Assembly: GCA_009774145.1 (NCBI GenBank)
Contig: VSND01000043.1
Location: 1-38,282, forward strand
DNA: 38,282 nt
Source of the DNA: Lachnospiraceae bacterium
Lineage (GTDB): Bacteria; Bacillota; Clostridia; Lachnospirales; Lachnospiraceae
Direction: 5' to 3'
Below the pieces are notes generated by a model, which saw nothing but the letters and a program-made list of their open reading frames with translations, did no database searches and was not told where the DNA came from. Made by a program: the position numbers and the translations under genes. Shown in pieces: positions 14,901 through 22,966 of this stretch (the stretch's first letter is position 1; every line of letters begins with the position of its first letter).

Positions 14901-16235
14901 CTACATCACACGTTTCATCGTGTCAATTACCTTTGATACGTATTTCTCACACAGCTCCTGAGTCGTCGCCTCCACCATGACACGCAGAAGAGGTTCCGTA
15001 CCGCTTTCCCGCACAAGGATCCGTCCGTCCGTTCCCAGTGCCTGCTCCACCTCACGGATTGCTTCTTTCACTTCCGGATGCTCCAGCACAGCTTTCTTAT
15101 CCGTCACTTCCAGATTCTGCAGAAGCTGCGGATAGATCTTTACCTCCGACGCAAGTGTTCCCAGCGTGGTCTTTTTCTCCAGAAGCACTTCCATCACCTT
15201 TAAGGAGGTCAGAATCCCGTCTCCTGTTGTCGCATGCTTGCTGAAGATAATATGCCCGGACTGCTCACCGCCCAGACGGTATCCATTTTCCATCATGTTT
15301 TCAAATACATATTTGTCCCCGACCTTTGTCTTCTGATACTTGAGGCCGATCTTGTCGCAGGCTTTATACAGGCCGATGTTGGACATGATCGTCGTAACGA
15401 TCATATCATCCTTCAGCTGTCCGATCTCCTTCATATATTTGCCGCAGATATAGAGGATCCGGTCTCCGTCCACCACATTGCCGTGCTCATCCACTGCCAG
15501 ACAGCGGTCCGCATCCCCGTCATAGGCAAAGCCCACATCCAGACCTTTCTCCTTTACAAATGCCTGGAGCGCTTCGATATGGGTGGAACCGCAGTCCTTA
15601 TTGATATTCGTTCCGTCCGGACCATTATGAATCACATAGGTCTTCGCTCCCAGCGCATCAAATACACTCTTGGCAATGGCCGATGCGCTTCCGTTGGAAC
15701 AGTCCAGACCGACCCGCATGGTCTTGAAGGATCTGGTAGGCAGAGAGATCAGATAGCCGATGTAGCGGTTCCTTCCGGCGGAAAAGTCCACCGTGCGTCC
15801 GATATACGCCTCTGTAGCCAGCGGGAGCTCTTCCATCTCTCCGTCAATGTAGGCTTCAATCTGTTCCTCCACAGACGCATCCATCTTGTAACCCATGCTG
15901 TTGATGATCTTGATTCCGTTGTCATAGAACGGATTATGGCTTGCAGATATCATGATTCCGCAGTCAAAGCCTTCGGTTCGAACCACATAGGATACGCTGG
16001 GGGTTGTCGTTACATGCAGAAGATACACATCTGCGCCGGAAGCCGTCAGGCCTGCCACCAGAGAATATTCAAACATATAACTGGATCTTCTCGTATCCTT
16101 TCCTATAACCACCTGTGCCTTGTGCCCGCGTCCGTAATACCACCCAAGGAAACGGCCCACCTTAAAAGCATGCGCAACCGTCAGATTTACATTTGCCTCA
16201 CCGCGGAACCCATCCGTTCCAAAATATTTTCCCAT
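14901..16235 (-). CDS. glmM: Phosphoglucosamine mutase
   Basis: This 444-aa alpha-D-phosphohexomutase converts glucosamine 6-phosphate to glucosamine 1-phosphate for UDP-GlcNAc and peptidoglycan synthesis. The four family landmarks are present: the phosphoserine Ser99 in 'ISASHNPF', the Mg2+ site DGDADR near residue 238, the sugar-binding 'GGEQSGH' near 322, and the phosphate-binding 'RESGTEPLLRV' near the C terminus. N-terminal 'FGTDGFRGEAN' is typical of GlmM rather than PgmB/ManB. Length is normal. A consensus promoter lies 46 bases upstream. Confidence 0.95.
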   Translation of the reverse strand: MGKYFGTDGFRGEANVNLTVAHAFKVGRFLGWYYGRGHKAQVVIGKDTRRSSYMFEYSLVAGLTASGADVYLLHVTTTPSVSYVVRTEGFDCGIMISASHNPFYDNGIKIINSMGYKMDASVEEQIEAYIDGEMEELPLATEAYIGRTVDFSAGRNRYIGYLISLPTRSFKTMRVGLDCSNGSASAIAKSVFDALGAKTYVIHNGPDGTNINKDCGSTHIEALQAFVKEKGLDVGFAYDGDADRCLAVDEHGNVVDGDRILYICGKYMKEIGQLKDDMIVTTIMSNIGLYKACDKIGLKYQKTKVGDKYVFENMMENGYRLGGEQSGHIIFSKHATTGDGILTSLKVMEVLLEKKTTLGTLASEVKIYPQLLQNLEVTDKKAVLEHPEVKEAIREVEQALGTDGRILVRESGTEPLLRVMVEATTQELCEKYVSKVIDTMKRVM

Positions 16236-16280
16236 TCCTGTATCCTCACTATCCTTTAGCTTTTCAAATCCTGGTACTAT

Positions 16281-16309
16281 ATTATACGTAAAAAGACTGG
16301 TAATTTCAA
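16281..16309 (-). promoter_or_regulatory. Promoter of glmM
   Basis: On the minus strand, TTGAAA (16304-16309), a 17-base spacer and TATAAT (16281-16286) give an almost perfect SigA promoter, 45 bases from the glmM start. Confidence 0.8.
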
Positions 16310-16337
16310 CCTGCTTTTACTATTTTCCATGTAACCA

Positions 16338-17414
16338 TCAGCCCTCTTCGTTCAGCCGGCTCAGCTTTGCAGACTGGTCAGCTGCGATGCATGCATCTAT
16401 AATCTCCTGGATGTCTCCGTTCATAATCTTGTCAAGTTTATATAACGTCAGGTTGATCCGATGGTCTGTCACGCGCCCCTGAGGGAAATTATAGGTACGG
16501 ATCTTCTCGGAGCGGTCGCCGGTACCGATCTGGCTTCTTCTGGCCTCCGCTTCCGCGTCATGCGCTTTCTGACATTCGATGTCATAGAGCTTTGCACGCA
16601 GCAGGGCAAATGCCTTCGCCTTATTCTGAAGCTGAGATTTTTCGGTCTGGCTGTAGACCACGATCCCCGTGGGATAGTGGGTCAGGCGCACGGCAGAATC
16701 CGTCGTGTTGACACACTGCCCGCCGTTTCCGGAAGCCCGCATCACATCGATGCGGATATCCTTCTCGTCAATCTGCACATCCACTTCCTCTGCCTCCGGC
16801 ATAACGGCAACCGTAATCGTGGAGGTATGGATGCGCCCGCCGGACTCGGTCTCCGGCACGCGCTGCACCCGGTGTACACCGGACTCATACTTCATTACCG
16901 AATACGCCCCCGAACCGTTGATCATAAAAGTTGCGCTCTTCATACCGCCGATGCCGATCTCATCGGCCTCCATCATCTCCACCTTCCAGCGTCTGGATTC
17001 CGCATAATGGGCATACATCCGGTAGATCTCCGCCGCAAACAGCGCCGCCTCATCTCCGCCGGCACCGGCGCGGATCTCCACGATAACATTCTTATCATCA
17101 TTCGGGTCTTTGGGCAGAAGCAGGATCTTCATGTGCTGCTCCAGTTCTGCAGTCCGCTTCTTTGCATCCGCGAGCTCTTCCTTCAGCATTTCCCGCATCT
17201 CTTCATCCGATTCGCTTTCCAGCATTGCCAGACTGTCTTCCACCGTCTCCTGGCACTTTTTATACTCAATATAAGCATCCACCAGAGGCTGCAGGTCCGC
17301 CTGCTCCTTCATCAGCTTCCGAAAACGATTCTGATCGTTGACAACGGAAGGCTCTGTCAGCTCATTTGTGATCTCCTCATACCGTCTCACCAGATCTTCT
17401 AATCTGTCAAACAT
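16338..17414 (-). CDS. prfA: Peptide chain release factor 1
   Basis: This 358-aa class I release factor reads UAA and UAG stop codons in the ribosomal A site. The codon-recognition tripeptide is PET at 187-189 (the P-x-T of RF1; RF2 would have SPF). The catalytic GGQ is at 231-233 in 'RASGNGGQCVNTTDSAVRLTH' (listed in two parts: RASGNGGQ, then CVNTTDSAVRLTH). Gln233 is the site methylated by PrmC, whose gene lies directly upstream and overlaps the prfA start by 16 bases. GGAGG sits 6 bases before the ATG. It ends the DUF1385-prmC-prfA operon. Confidence 0.96.
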   Translation of the reverse strand: MFDRLEDLVRRYEEITNELTEPSVVNDQNRFRKLMKEQADLQPLVDAYIEYKKCQETVEDSLAMLESESDEEMREMLKEELADAKKRTAELEQHMKILLLPKDPNDDKNVIVEIRAGAGGDEAALFAAEIYRMYAHYAESRRWKVEMMEADEIGIGGMKSATFMINGSGAYSVMKYESGVHRVQRVPETESGGRIHTSTITVAVMPEAEEVDVQIDEKDIRIDVMRASGNGGQCVNTTDSAVRLTHYPTGIVVYSQTEKSQLQNKAKAFALLRAKLYDIECQKAHDAEAEARRSQIGTGDRSEKIRTYNFPQGRVTDHRINLTLYKLDKIMNGDIQEIIDACIAADQSAKLSRLNEEG

Positions 17415-18271
17415 CTCTTTCCTCCATATGCCTGCGGCTTCAGGCTCCCATATACTACCCGGTCAAGTCCTGACAGATCCTTTACCACATGGACTTCGGT
17501 AAAATCCCGCTCCATCAGTTCTGTGACCGCTTCTGCCTGGTCATATCCAATCTCCAAAAACAGCATTCCTCCCGGCCTGAGATATGCCGGGCTCTGCGCT
17601 GTTATCTCCCTGTAATAGTACAGTCCGTCTTCTCTGCCGTCCAGAGCGATCCTCGGCTCATGTTCCCGTACCTCTTCCATCAGCGTATCCACCACTTTTG
17701 ACGGAATATAGGGCGGATTGGACAGGATACGGTCAAATCTTCCCTCCACCTGTTCAAACAGATCGCTCTTCTGAAACCTGGCTTTTGTCTCCAGATTCAG
17801 CGCCGACCGGTTCCTTTGTGCAACCTGAAGCGCCTGCTCCGACAGATCCGTGCCAAGCCCTGTAAGCCCCGGCGACGCTTTCAGAATGCTCAGCAGAATG
17901 CAGCCGGAACCGGTGCACAGATCCAGAATCTCCATCCCTGAGCGCATACAGGAAAGCGCCTCTTCCACCAGAATCTCCGTATCCTGTCTCGGAATCAGCA
18001 CATGCTCATTCACCCGGAATGGATATCCCATAAATTCCTGGCTCCCCGTCAGATGCTGCAGAGGGATATGAGCAGCCCTTCTCTGTATCAGGTCCAGATA
18101 GTCCCGCTTCCGGCTTTCCTCCACTTCGCGTTTTGGATACAGATAATATTCATTCCTTGTACATCCGGCGGCGTATTCCAGAAGAAGCCATGCGTCGAGC
18201 TCCCATTCTTCGATCCCGGCTTCCAGAAGCCTTTGTTTTCCCTCTTTGAAAAGTGCGCGCAAAGTGGTCAT
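17399..18271 (-). CDS. prmC: Release factor glutamine methyltransferase
   Basis: This 290-aa SAM-dependent enzyme methylates the GGQ glutamine of release factors. The N-terminal helical substrate-binding domain covers about residues 1-85. The Rossmann methyltransferase domain has motif I LDLCTGSG (116-123) and the catalytic NPPY at 185-188. The C terminus 'DLSGLDRVVYGSL' matches the family. It overlaps both neighbours: 4 bases with DUF1385 upstream and 16 bases with prfA downstream. This arrangement couples the enzyme with its substrate. Confidence 0.95.
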   Translation of the reverse strand: MTTLRALFKEGKQRLLEAGIEEWELDAWLLLEYAAGCTRNEYYLYPKREVEESRKRDYLDLIQRRAAHIPLQHLTGSQEFMGYPFRVNEHVLIPRQDTEILVEEALSCMRSGMEILDLCTGSGCILLSILKASPGLTGLGTDLSEQALQVAQRNRSALNLETKARFQKSDLFEQVEGRFDRILSNPPYIPSKVVDTLMEEVREHEPRIALDGREDGLYYYREITAQSPAYLRPGGMLFLEIGYDQAEAVTELMERDFTEVHVVKDLSGLDRVVYGSLKPQAYGGKRCLTD

Positions 18272-19230
18272 CTAACTTCTGCCGCCTCATCTTCCCTGTC
18301 GTCGGCGGTTTCATACCCCTGAAACGCTCTCCAGTCAAATACCGCTTCCACTGCGCTGATGGCAACCTCGATCATGTCATCCTCCGGTTCCTTCGTCGTG
18401 AGCATCTGCATTCCTTTTCCCGGAAGACTCAGTATCCGAACCAGCAAGTTTTCACTCCTGCCGGCGAGACGGATAAACTCATAGGATACGCCCGCGATCA
18501 CCGGAATCAGCAGGATCCGGAAAATCACCCGCAGCGCCGGTGATTCCACACGTATGAAAATAAAGAAGATAATGCTGATGATCATGACTATGAACAGAAA
18601 ACTGGTACCGCACCGCGCATGATAACGGGAACTTTTCCGCACATTTTTTACATTCAGTTCTCTGCCGCGCTCAATGCAGTTAATACATTTGTGCTCTGCG
18701 CCATGGTACATATACACTCTTTTAATGTCTTTCATGGAAGAAATCAGCACCACATAAAGCACAAACAGCCCCAGACGAATCGCACCTTCCACAATCGCCA
18801 GAAGTGTATTGCTCACAATGTAATCACGGAAACAGCCGGATATAAAATAAGGCAGAACCATAAAGATGCCTACAGCCATGACAATGGAAAACGCCACGGT
18901 AATACCCATAACGACCTTCTCCGCCTTCTCGCCGAGCACCTTCAGGAGAAACTTTTCAAATCCTCCCGGCTCCTGCTCATCCTCTTCCTCATAAAATTCC
19001 GCCGAATAAGTCAGTGTCTCCATGCCGAGCACCAGAGAGTCCACAAAGTTTACAACCCCCCGGATCAGGGGCAGCTTTGCCCACGCATGCCTGCCTCCAA
19101 TTCCTTCGTGCTCGCTGATTCGGACCTCAATCGCTCCGTCCGGCTTTCGTACCGCCACGGAATACCGGCTTTTATTCTTCATCATGATTCCTTCGAGTAC
19201 TGCCTGTCCCCCGATTCCTGATGGTTTCAT
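18268..19230 (-). CDS. DUF1385 integral membrane protein
   Basis: This 320-aa protein carries the DUF1385 signature start 'SGIGGQAVLEGIMMKNK' and the later 'YHGAEHKCINCIE' and 'RYHARCGTSFLFIVM' blocks. The conserved His/Cys residues suggest a metal or redox site. Four transmembrane helices are likely (about 105-130, 140-165, 205-225 and 230-250). The family occurs next to rpmE, prmC and prfA in many Clostridia, yet its function is undetermined. It is the first gene of the prmC-prfA operon, located just after the rpmE terminator. Confidence 0.9.
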   Translation of the reverse strand: MKPSGIGGQAVLEGIMMKNKSRYSVAVRKPDGAIEVRISEHEGIGGRHAWAKLPLIRGVVNFVDSLVLGMETLTYSAEFYEEEDEQEPGGFEKFLLKVLGEKAEKVVMGITVAFSIVMAVGIFMVLPYFISGCFRDYIVSNTLLAIVEGAIRLGLFVLYVVLISSMKDIKRVYMYHGAEHKCINCIERGRELNVKNVRKSSRYHARCGTSFLFIVMIISIIFFIFIRVESPALRVIFRILLIPVIAGVSYEFIRLAGRSENLLVRILSLPGKGMQMLTTKEPEDDMIEVAISAVEAVFDWRAFQGYETADDREDEAAEVR

Positions 19231-19262
19231 GCTCTCACATCCTTATCGTATATAGTAAAAAT

Positions 19263-19292
19263 CAGGTTGAGATTATTCATAACCCCAACCTG
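19263..19292 (-). terminator. Intrinsic terminator of rpmE
   Basis: In minus-strand RNA, CAGGTTG pairs with CAACCTG, with an inner TTAT/ATAA pairing, and ATTTTTAC follows. It starts 13 bases after the rpmE stop. On the plus strand TCTTTTTG follows, so it is effectively bidirectional. Confidence 0.8.
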
Positions 19293-19305
19293 TCTTTTTG
19301 TCATC

Positions 19306-19509
19306 TTATTTCGTGATGCCATATTTACGATTGAACTTGTCAATACGTCCGCGGGCTGCTGCTGCCTTCTGCTGTCCTGTGTAGAAAGAGTGGCATTTGG
19401 AACAGATCTCTACGTGAATATCCTTCTTGGTAGAACCTGTTACAAAAGTATTGCCGCAGTTGCAGGTTACCGTTGCCTGGTAATAATTCGGATGGATTCC
19501 TTCTTTCAT
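19306..19509 (-). CDS. rpmE: 50S ribosomal protein L31
   Basis: This 67-aa zinc-type L31 bridges the large and small ribosomal subunits. Zn ligands are Cys16, Cys18, Cys36 and Cys39 in the 'TCNCGN' and 'CSKCH' motifs, so this is the zinc-containing form rather than the Cys-less paralogue. The start at 19509 is chosen over an ATG six codons upstream because AGAGGTGA lies 6 bases before it and the mature protein begins 'MKEGIHPNY' as usual. It follows rho, a known pairing in Firmicutes, and has its own promoter and a structured leader. Confidence 0.96.
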   Translation of the reverse strand: MKEGIHPNYYQATVTCNCGNTFVTGSTKKDIHVEICSKCHSFYTGQQKAAAARGRIDKFNRKYGITK

Positions 19510-19665
19510 ATTTTTCACCTCTCTCATTCATTCGTGAACTTCTGGTCTTTCCCAATTCCCGGCCAATGCCGCTCCGGTCTATCCGCGGCAAGCTATCCCG
19601 GGCTATCCCCACAAGTCCCTGTGGTTCTCTGATGCCGTCACGGCATCATCCGCTCCATTAACCAC
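19510..19665 (-). ncRNA. Structured 5' leader of rpmE, candidate L31 autoregulatory leader
   Basis: The ~150-base leader folds into several stems: TGATGCCG/CGGCATCA (19630-19648), enclosed by GTGGTT/AACCAC (19621-19626 with 19660-19665), then GCCGC/GCGGC closer to the gene. CCACA/TGTGG (19609-19624) uses part of the same GTGG bases, so two folds are mutually exclusive. L31 leaders with autoregulatory roles are known in Firmicutes. Whether this matches that described class was not searched. Confidence 0.5.
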
Positions 19666-19668
19666 ACA

Positions 19669-19697
19669 AGTATAGCACAGGAATGTCCCGGATGCAA
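19669..19697 (-). promoter_or_regulatory. Promoter of rpmE
   Basis: On the minus strand, TTGCAT (19692-19697), a 17-base spacer and TATACT (19669-19674) sit just past the rho stop at 19704. They give rpmE a transcript separate from rho read-through. Confidence 0.6.
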
Positions 19698-19703
19698 GTT
19701 CTT

Positions 19704-21044
19704 TTAGAAAAATCGCATTTTTTTCGCATTCTGAACAAATTCTTCGTTGTTTCTTGTGCGGGTAAACAGATTCAGAATCGTCTCCACGGCATCGTCCGCC
19801 TTCATTCCGTTCAGTCCTTTGCGAATATTGTCCATCGCCTGCTGCTCGTCCGGATTCAGAAGCAGATCCTCCCTTCTGGTACTGGACTTCGGAATGTCGA
19901 TTGCCGGAAATACCCGCTTCTCCGCCACCTTGCGGTCAAGCACCAGTTCCATGTTTCCGGTACTTTTAAATTCCTCGTAGACCACATCATCCATCTTGCT
20001 CCCGGTATCCACCAGCGCCGTCGCCAGAATGGTCAGGCTTCCGCCCTCCCGCATATTTCTCGCCGCACCAAAGAACCTTTTCGGCATATGGAGCGCCGCC
20101 GGGTCAAGTCCGCCGGACAGGGTACGTCCGCTGGGCGGTACGATCAGGTTATACGCCCTTGCCAGACGGGTAATGCTGTCCAGAAGGATCGCCACATCCC
20201 TGCCGCTTTCCACCAGGCGTTTTGCCCGTTCAATGACCATCTCCGATACTCTCTTATGGCGCTCTGCCAGCTCATCAAAGGTGGAATAGACGACCTCCAC
20301 ATTTCTGCCCTCAATGGCCTCCTTTACATCGGTAACCTCCTCCGGGCGTTCGTCGATCAGCAGAATGATCAGATACATCTCCGGATTATTCTTTGTAATG
20401 GACTTTGCCACATCCTTTAAAAGCGTCGTCTTGCCGGCCTTGGGCGGAGAGACGATCATGCCGCGCTGTCCCTTTCCGATCGGCGCGATCTCGTCCACAA
20501 TCCTCATGGCAATGCTTCCGCCTGCACGTTCCATCTTAATGCGTTCATTGGGGAAGATCGGCGTCAGATCTTCAAAATTGGGCCTTCTGGCATTGGTTTC
20601 CGGATGCAGTCCATTGACGCTCTTCACATACAGAAGCGCGCAGAACTTTTCCTTCTCTGTCTTTACCTTTGTATTGCCGGCTACAATATCGCCTGTTTTC
20701 AGACCGAATCTGCGGATCTGCGACGGGGACACATAGACATCGTTCTCCCCCGGCAGGTAATTATCACTGCGGATAAAACCAAAACCGTCTGACATGACCT
20801 CCAGAATTCCTTTGACCGTCTGTCCGCTGTCCAGCTGTTCCATATCAGATACCGTTCTGCCGTTCTCTGCGGCCTGTGTCCGGACCATCTCCGCCGAGGC
20901 AGCCCTCTCATCCTCTGTCAGCATCGCCTCGATCACCGCATCCTTCCTCATGGAAGAGGTTCCCTTGATACCGCGGTTCTTTGCCACATCCCGCAGGACT
21001 GCAAGTGACAGCGATTCATACTTTTCTCTCATACTGTTATCCAT
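19704..21044 (-). CDS. rho: Transcription termination factor Rho
   Basis: This 446-aa hexameric RNA helicase terminates transcription at unstructured C-rich RNA. An N-terminal SAP-like helical segment covers residues about 5-45. The cold-shock-like primary RNA-binding domain is at about 75-145, with 'GFGFIRSD' and 'DVYVSPSQIRRF' contacting RNA. Walker A is PPKAGKTT (200-207), and Walker B is in 'ILLIDE'. No large Asn/Gly-rich insertion is present, unlike Actinobacteria Rho. AGGAGG lies 5 bases before the ATG. No terminator separates it from rpmE, so the two may form an operon. Confidence 0.96.
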   Translation of the reverse strand: MDNSMREKYESLSLAVLRDVAKNRGIKGTSSMRKDAVIEAMLTEDERAASAEMVRTQAAENGRTVSDMEQLDSGQTVKGILEVMSDGFGFIRSDNYLPGENDVYVSPSQIRRFGLKTGDIVAGNTKVKTEKEKFCALLYVKSVNGLHPETNARRPNFEDLTPIFPNERIKMERAGGSIAMRIVDEIAPIGKGQRGMIVSPPKAGKTTLLKDVAKSITKNNPEMYLIILLIDERPEEVTDVKEAIEGRNVEVVYSTFDELAERHKRVSEMVIERAKRLVESGRDVAILLDSITRLARAYNLIVPPSGRTLSGGLDPAALHMPKRFFGAARNMREGGSLTILATALVDTGSKMDDVVYEEFKSTGNMELVLDRKVAEKRVFPAIDIPKSSTRREDLLLNPDEQQAMDNIRKGLNGMKADDAVETILNLFTRTRNNEEFVQNAKKMRFF

Positions 21045-21135
21045 ATATTCCTCCTGTTGTTCCTGTTGTCCATTCCTGTTCTATACACTGGGGAAAGAGT
21101 CTGCCAGATTGGCAGAACATTTTCGAACTAGTAAC

Positions 21136-21164
21136 AGTATACTCTTTTTGTCCGCAAATGAAAA
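21136..21164 (-). promoter_or_regulatory. Candidate rho promoter
   Basis: On the minus strand, TTTTCA (21159-21164), a 17-base spacer and TATACT (21136-21141). The leader is about 85 bases and includes the CTGCCA/TGGCAG hairpin at 21101-21115. The inverted repeat at 21204-21396 lies upstream of this promoter. Confidence 0.55.
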
Positions 21165-21203
21165 GGGGAATTTCATAAAAAGTCTTCGGGACCCGCAGCA
21201 GCC

Positions 21204-21396
21204 GTTACTGTTCAAACGCCTGCCGGCATTCAGCCTGTTATGGATCTATATTCCTGGAAGACCCATTGAAGGGCGCCGGTCCTCAGGGCGCGTCTTTTGC
21301 GCCCTTAGTACCGCTGCTGCCCTTCATTAAGCGCAAGCGGGGTATGGAAGGAATATAGATCCACAACAGGCGTCCGAAGCAGAAATGCGCAGTAAC
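21204..21396. repeat. Large imperfect inverted repeat, ~190 bases
   Basis: Three nested arm pairs are visible: GTTACTG/CAGTAAC (21204-21210 with 21390-21396), a 23-base arm (21233-21255 with 21349-21371, one mismatch) and ATTGAAGGGC/GCCCTTCATT (21265-21274 with 21319-21328). At the centre is AGGGCGC/GCGCCCT (21285-21305, 7-base loop). The single mismatch in the long arm becomes a G-U pair in minus-strand RNA. It encodes no transposase. It could be a MITE, a structured RNA or a regulatory element. Confidence 0.75.
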
Positions 21397-21424
21397 CAGC
21401 AGCCTCTGTTCGGTGAATTGCTGC

Positions 21425-21453
21425 TTGATTTTTAGCATCCTGTGTGATAGATT
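21425..21453 (+). promoter_or_regulatory. Promoter of the radical SAM gene, likely leaderless start
   Basis: TTGATT (21425-21430), a 17-base spacer and TAGATT (21448-21453). The expected +1 is at or next to the ATG at 21461, which fits the absence of a Shine-Dalgarno sequence before it. Confidence 0.5.
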
Positions 21454-21460
21454 GAATGAT

Positions 21461-22429
21461 ATGATGTTGTGGAATGACAAACCTTATCACTCACTTGATT
21501 ATGAACTGAAGAAGCGGTATGGGGAGAAGATCTACCGGCTGGCGCTGAACGGAGGAATGAGCTGCCCGAACAGAGACGGCTCTGTGGGTACCGGCGGATG
21601 CATCTTCTGCAGTGCAGGCGGCTCCGGCGATTTTGCCGCTGATCCGTCGCTTTCTGTCCGCGAACAGATCCGGCAGGCCAGAGAACGTCTGAAGAAAAAA
21701 CGTCCGGCCAGTCGTTTTATCGCCTATTTTCAGGCATATACCAATACCTATGCCCCTGTCTCCCGTCTGCGCTCCATCTTCCTGGAGGCAATCGAGTGCC
21801 CTGAAGTTGTGCTTTTGTCCATTGCCACCCGGCCGGACTGCCTGGGGCCGGAAGTCACTGCCCTCCTTGCAGAGCTGAACCGGATCAAACCCGTATGGGT
21901 GGAGCTTGGACTTCAGACCATGCACGAGGATACCGCTTCCTTCATCCGGCGGGGATACCGTCTGGACGTCTATGAGGACGCCGTCCAAAGGCTCCGCGCC
22001 TGCGGGCTGGAGGTCATCACCCATGTGATCCTCGGACTTCCCGGAGAGGACCGGGAACGAATCCTGCAGACGATCCGCTATCTGAATACGCAGGATATTC
22101 AGGGCATAAAGCTTCAGCTTCTGCATATCTTAAAAGGGACAGACCTGGAAACGATCTATGCGCAGACACCATTCCCCGTCTTCTCTCTGGAGGAATACGT
22201 ACAGATCATTCTTTCCTGTACAGAGCTTCTGCGGCCTGACATTGTGATTCACCGCCTGACCGGCGACGGACCGAAAGACCTGCTGATTGCTCCCCTCTGG
22301 AGCTGTTCCAAACGCCATGTGTTAAACACGATCCATCAGGAATTCCGGCGCCGGAACACCTGGCAGGGAAAATTCTGTTTCACAAATACAGATGCCGCAG
22401 GTCAAACCGGAATACCAAATATCCTGTAA
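21461..22429 (+). CDS. TIGR01212/YhcC family radical SAM protein
   Basis: This 322-aa radical SAM enzyme matches the TIGR01212 (YhcC-like) group. The [4Fe-4S] cluster cysteines are Cys35, Cys47 and Cys50 in 'CPNRDGSVGTGGCIFC', a long spacing typical of this family. 'FQAYTNTYAP', 'ELGLQT' and 'HVILGLPGED' are further family blocks across the TIM barrel. Substrate and product are unknown; some relatives are linked to tRNA or heme-like chemistry only by similarity. The start is ambiguous between two adjacent ATG codons (21461 and 21464), and no ribosome binding site precedes either. The following DUF4364 gene starts 21 bases after its stop. Confidence 0.88.
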   Translation: MMLWNDKPYHSLDYELKKRYGEKIYRLALNGGMSCPNRDGSVGTGGCIFCSAGGSGDFAADPSLSVREQIRQARERLKKKRPASRFIAYFQAYTNTYAPVSRLRSIFLEAIECPEVVLLSIATRPDCLGPEVTALLAELNRIKPVWVELGLQTMHEDTASFIRRGYRLDVYEDAVQRLRACGLEVITHVILGLPGEDRERILQTIRYLNTQDIQGIKLQLLHILKGTDLETIYAQTPFPVFSLEEYVQIILSCTELLRPDIVIHRLTGDGPKDLLIAPLWSCSKRHVLNTIHQEFRRRNTWQGKFCFTNTDAAGQTGIPNIL

Positions 22430-22450
22430 CAGATATGGAAAGGATTTTTT

Positions 22451-22963
22451 ATGACTGACACGCTGACTCTCTACAAACTGATCATACTGAAGATGCTTTC
22501 TATGATAGACGCTCCGCTGACCAATTCCCAGATCTCCGAATTTATTCTGGAAAAAGAATATACGAATTATTTCACGCTCCAGCAGGCCTTATCGGAACTG
22601 GATGAAACCGGGCTCGTGACCATATCCAATACCCACAACAGCTCCAGCTATCATATTACGGAAGCCGGAAATGAGACGCTCCGCTATTTCGGCGACAAGA
22701 TCTCCGATGCCATCTGTCAGGATATCCAGGAATATCTGGGGCAGAAACAGCATGAGATTCAGGATACGCTTTCCGTCACCGCCAATTATTTTCTCGGAAA
22801 TACCGAAGACTATCTGGTCTGCTGCCAGGTCAGGGAAAAAAATGCCACGCTGATCGACCTGACGATCTCTGTTCCCTCGGAAAAGCAGGCCATCTCCGTA
22901 TGCAATCACTGGAAGTCAAAGAGTCAGGAGATCTATGCCCATGTCATGGAGCAGCTTCTGTAA
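22451..22963 (+). CDS. DUF4364 family protein, winged-helix regulator-like
   Basis: This 170-aa Clostridia-specific protein has an N-terminal winged-helix-like segment (residues about 8-75). It contains 'LTNSQISEFILEKEYTNYF' in the recognition-helix region and 'LSELDETGLV' before the wing, as in PadR/MarR-like regulators. The C-terminal half (80-170) is an alpha/beta domain of unknown role. AAAGGA precedes the ATG. It is probably cotranscribed with the radical SAM gene. Its stop lies 3 bases from the stop of the convergent AI-2E-family gene, with no room for a terminator between them. Confidence 0.85.
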   Translation: MTDTLTLYKLIILKMLSMIDAPLTNSQISEFILEKEYTNYFTLQQALSELDETGLVTISNTHNSSSYHITEAGNETLRYFGDKISDAICQDIQEYLGQKQHEIQDTLSVTANYFLGNTEDYLVCCQVREKNATLIDLTISVPSEKQAISVCNHWKSKSQEIYAHVMEQLL

Positions 22964-22966
22964 TAC

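Larger units (their letters stand above)
21045..21460. other. 416-base divergent intergenic region of rho and the radical SAM gene
   Basis: This region contains a small CTGCCA/TGGCAG hairpin (21101-21115), the rho promoter, a large imperfect inverted repeat and the promoter of the plus-strand gene; each of the latter is listed separately. No convincing small gene was found. A minus-strand frame at 21283-21480 is a by-product of the inverted repeat. Confidence 0.6.

Noticed and set aside
15234..16259. Long open reading frame (341 codons) antisense to glmM
   Set aside because: It is a frame shadow of a certain gene with all GlmM motifs; it has no ribosome binding site and low-complexity, protein-unlike content.
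21283..21480. Minus-strand frames through the inverted repeat
   Set aside because: Their start and content derive from the repeat arms, and no binding site is present.
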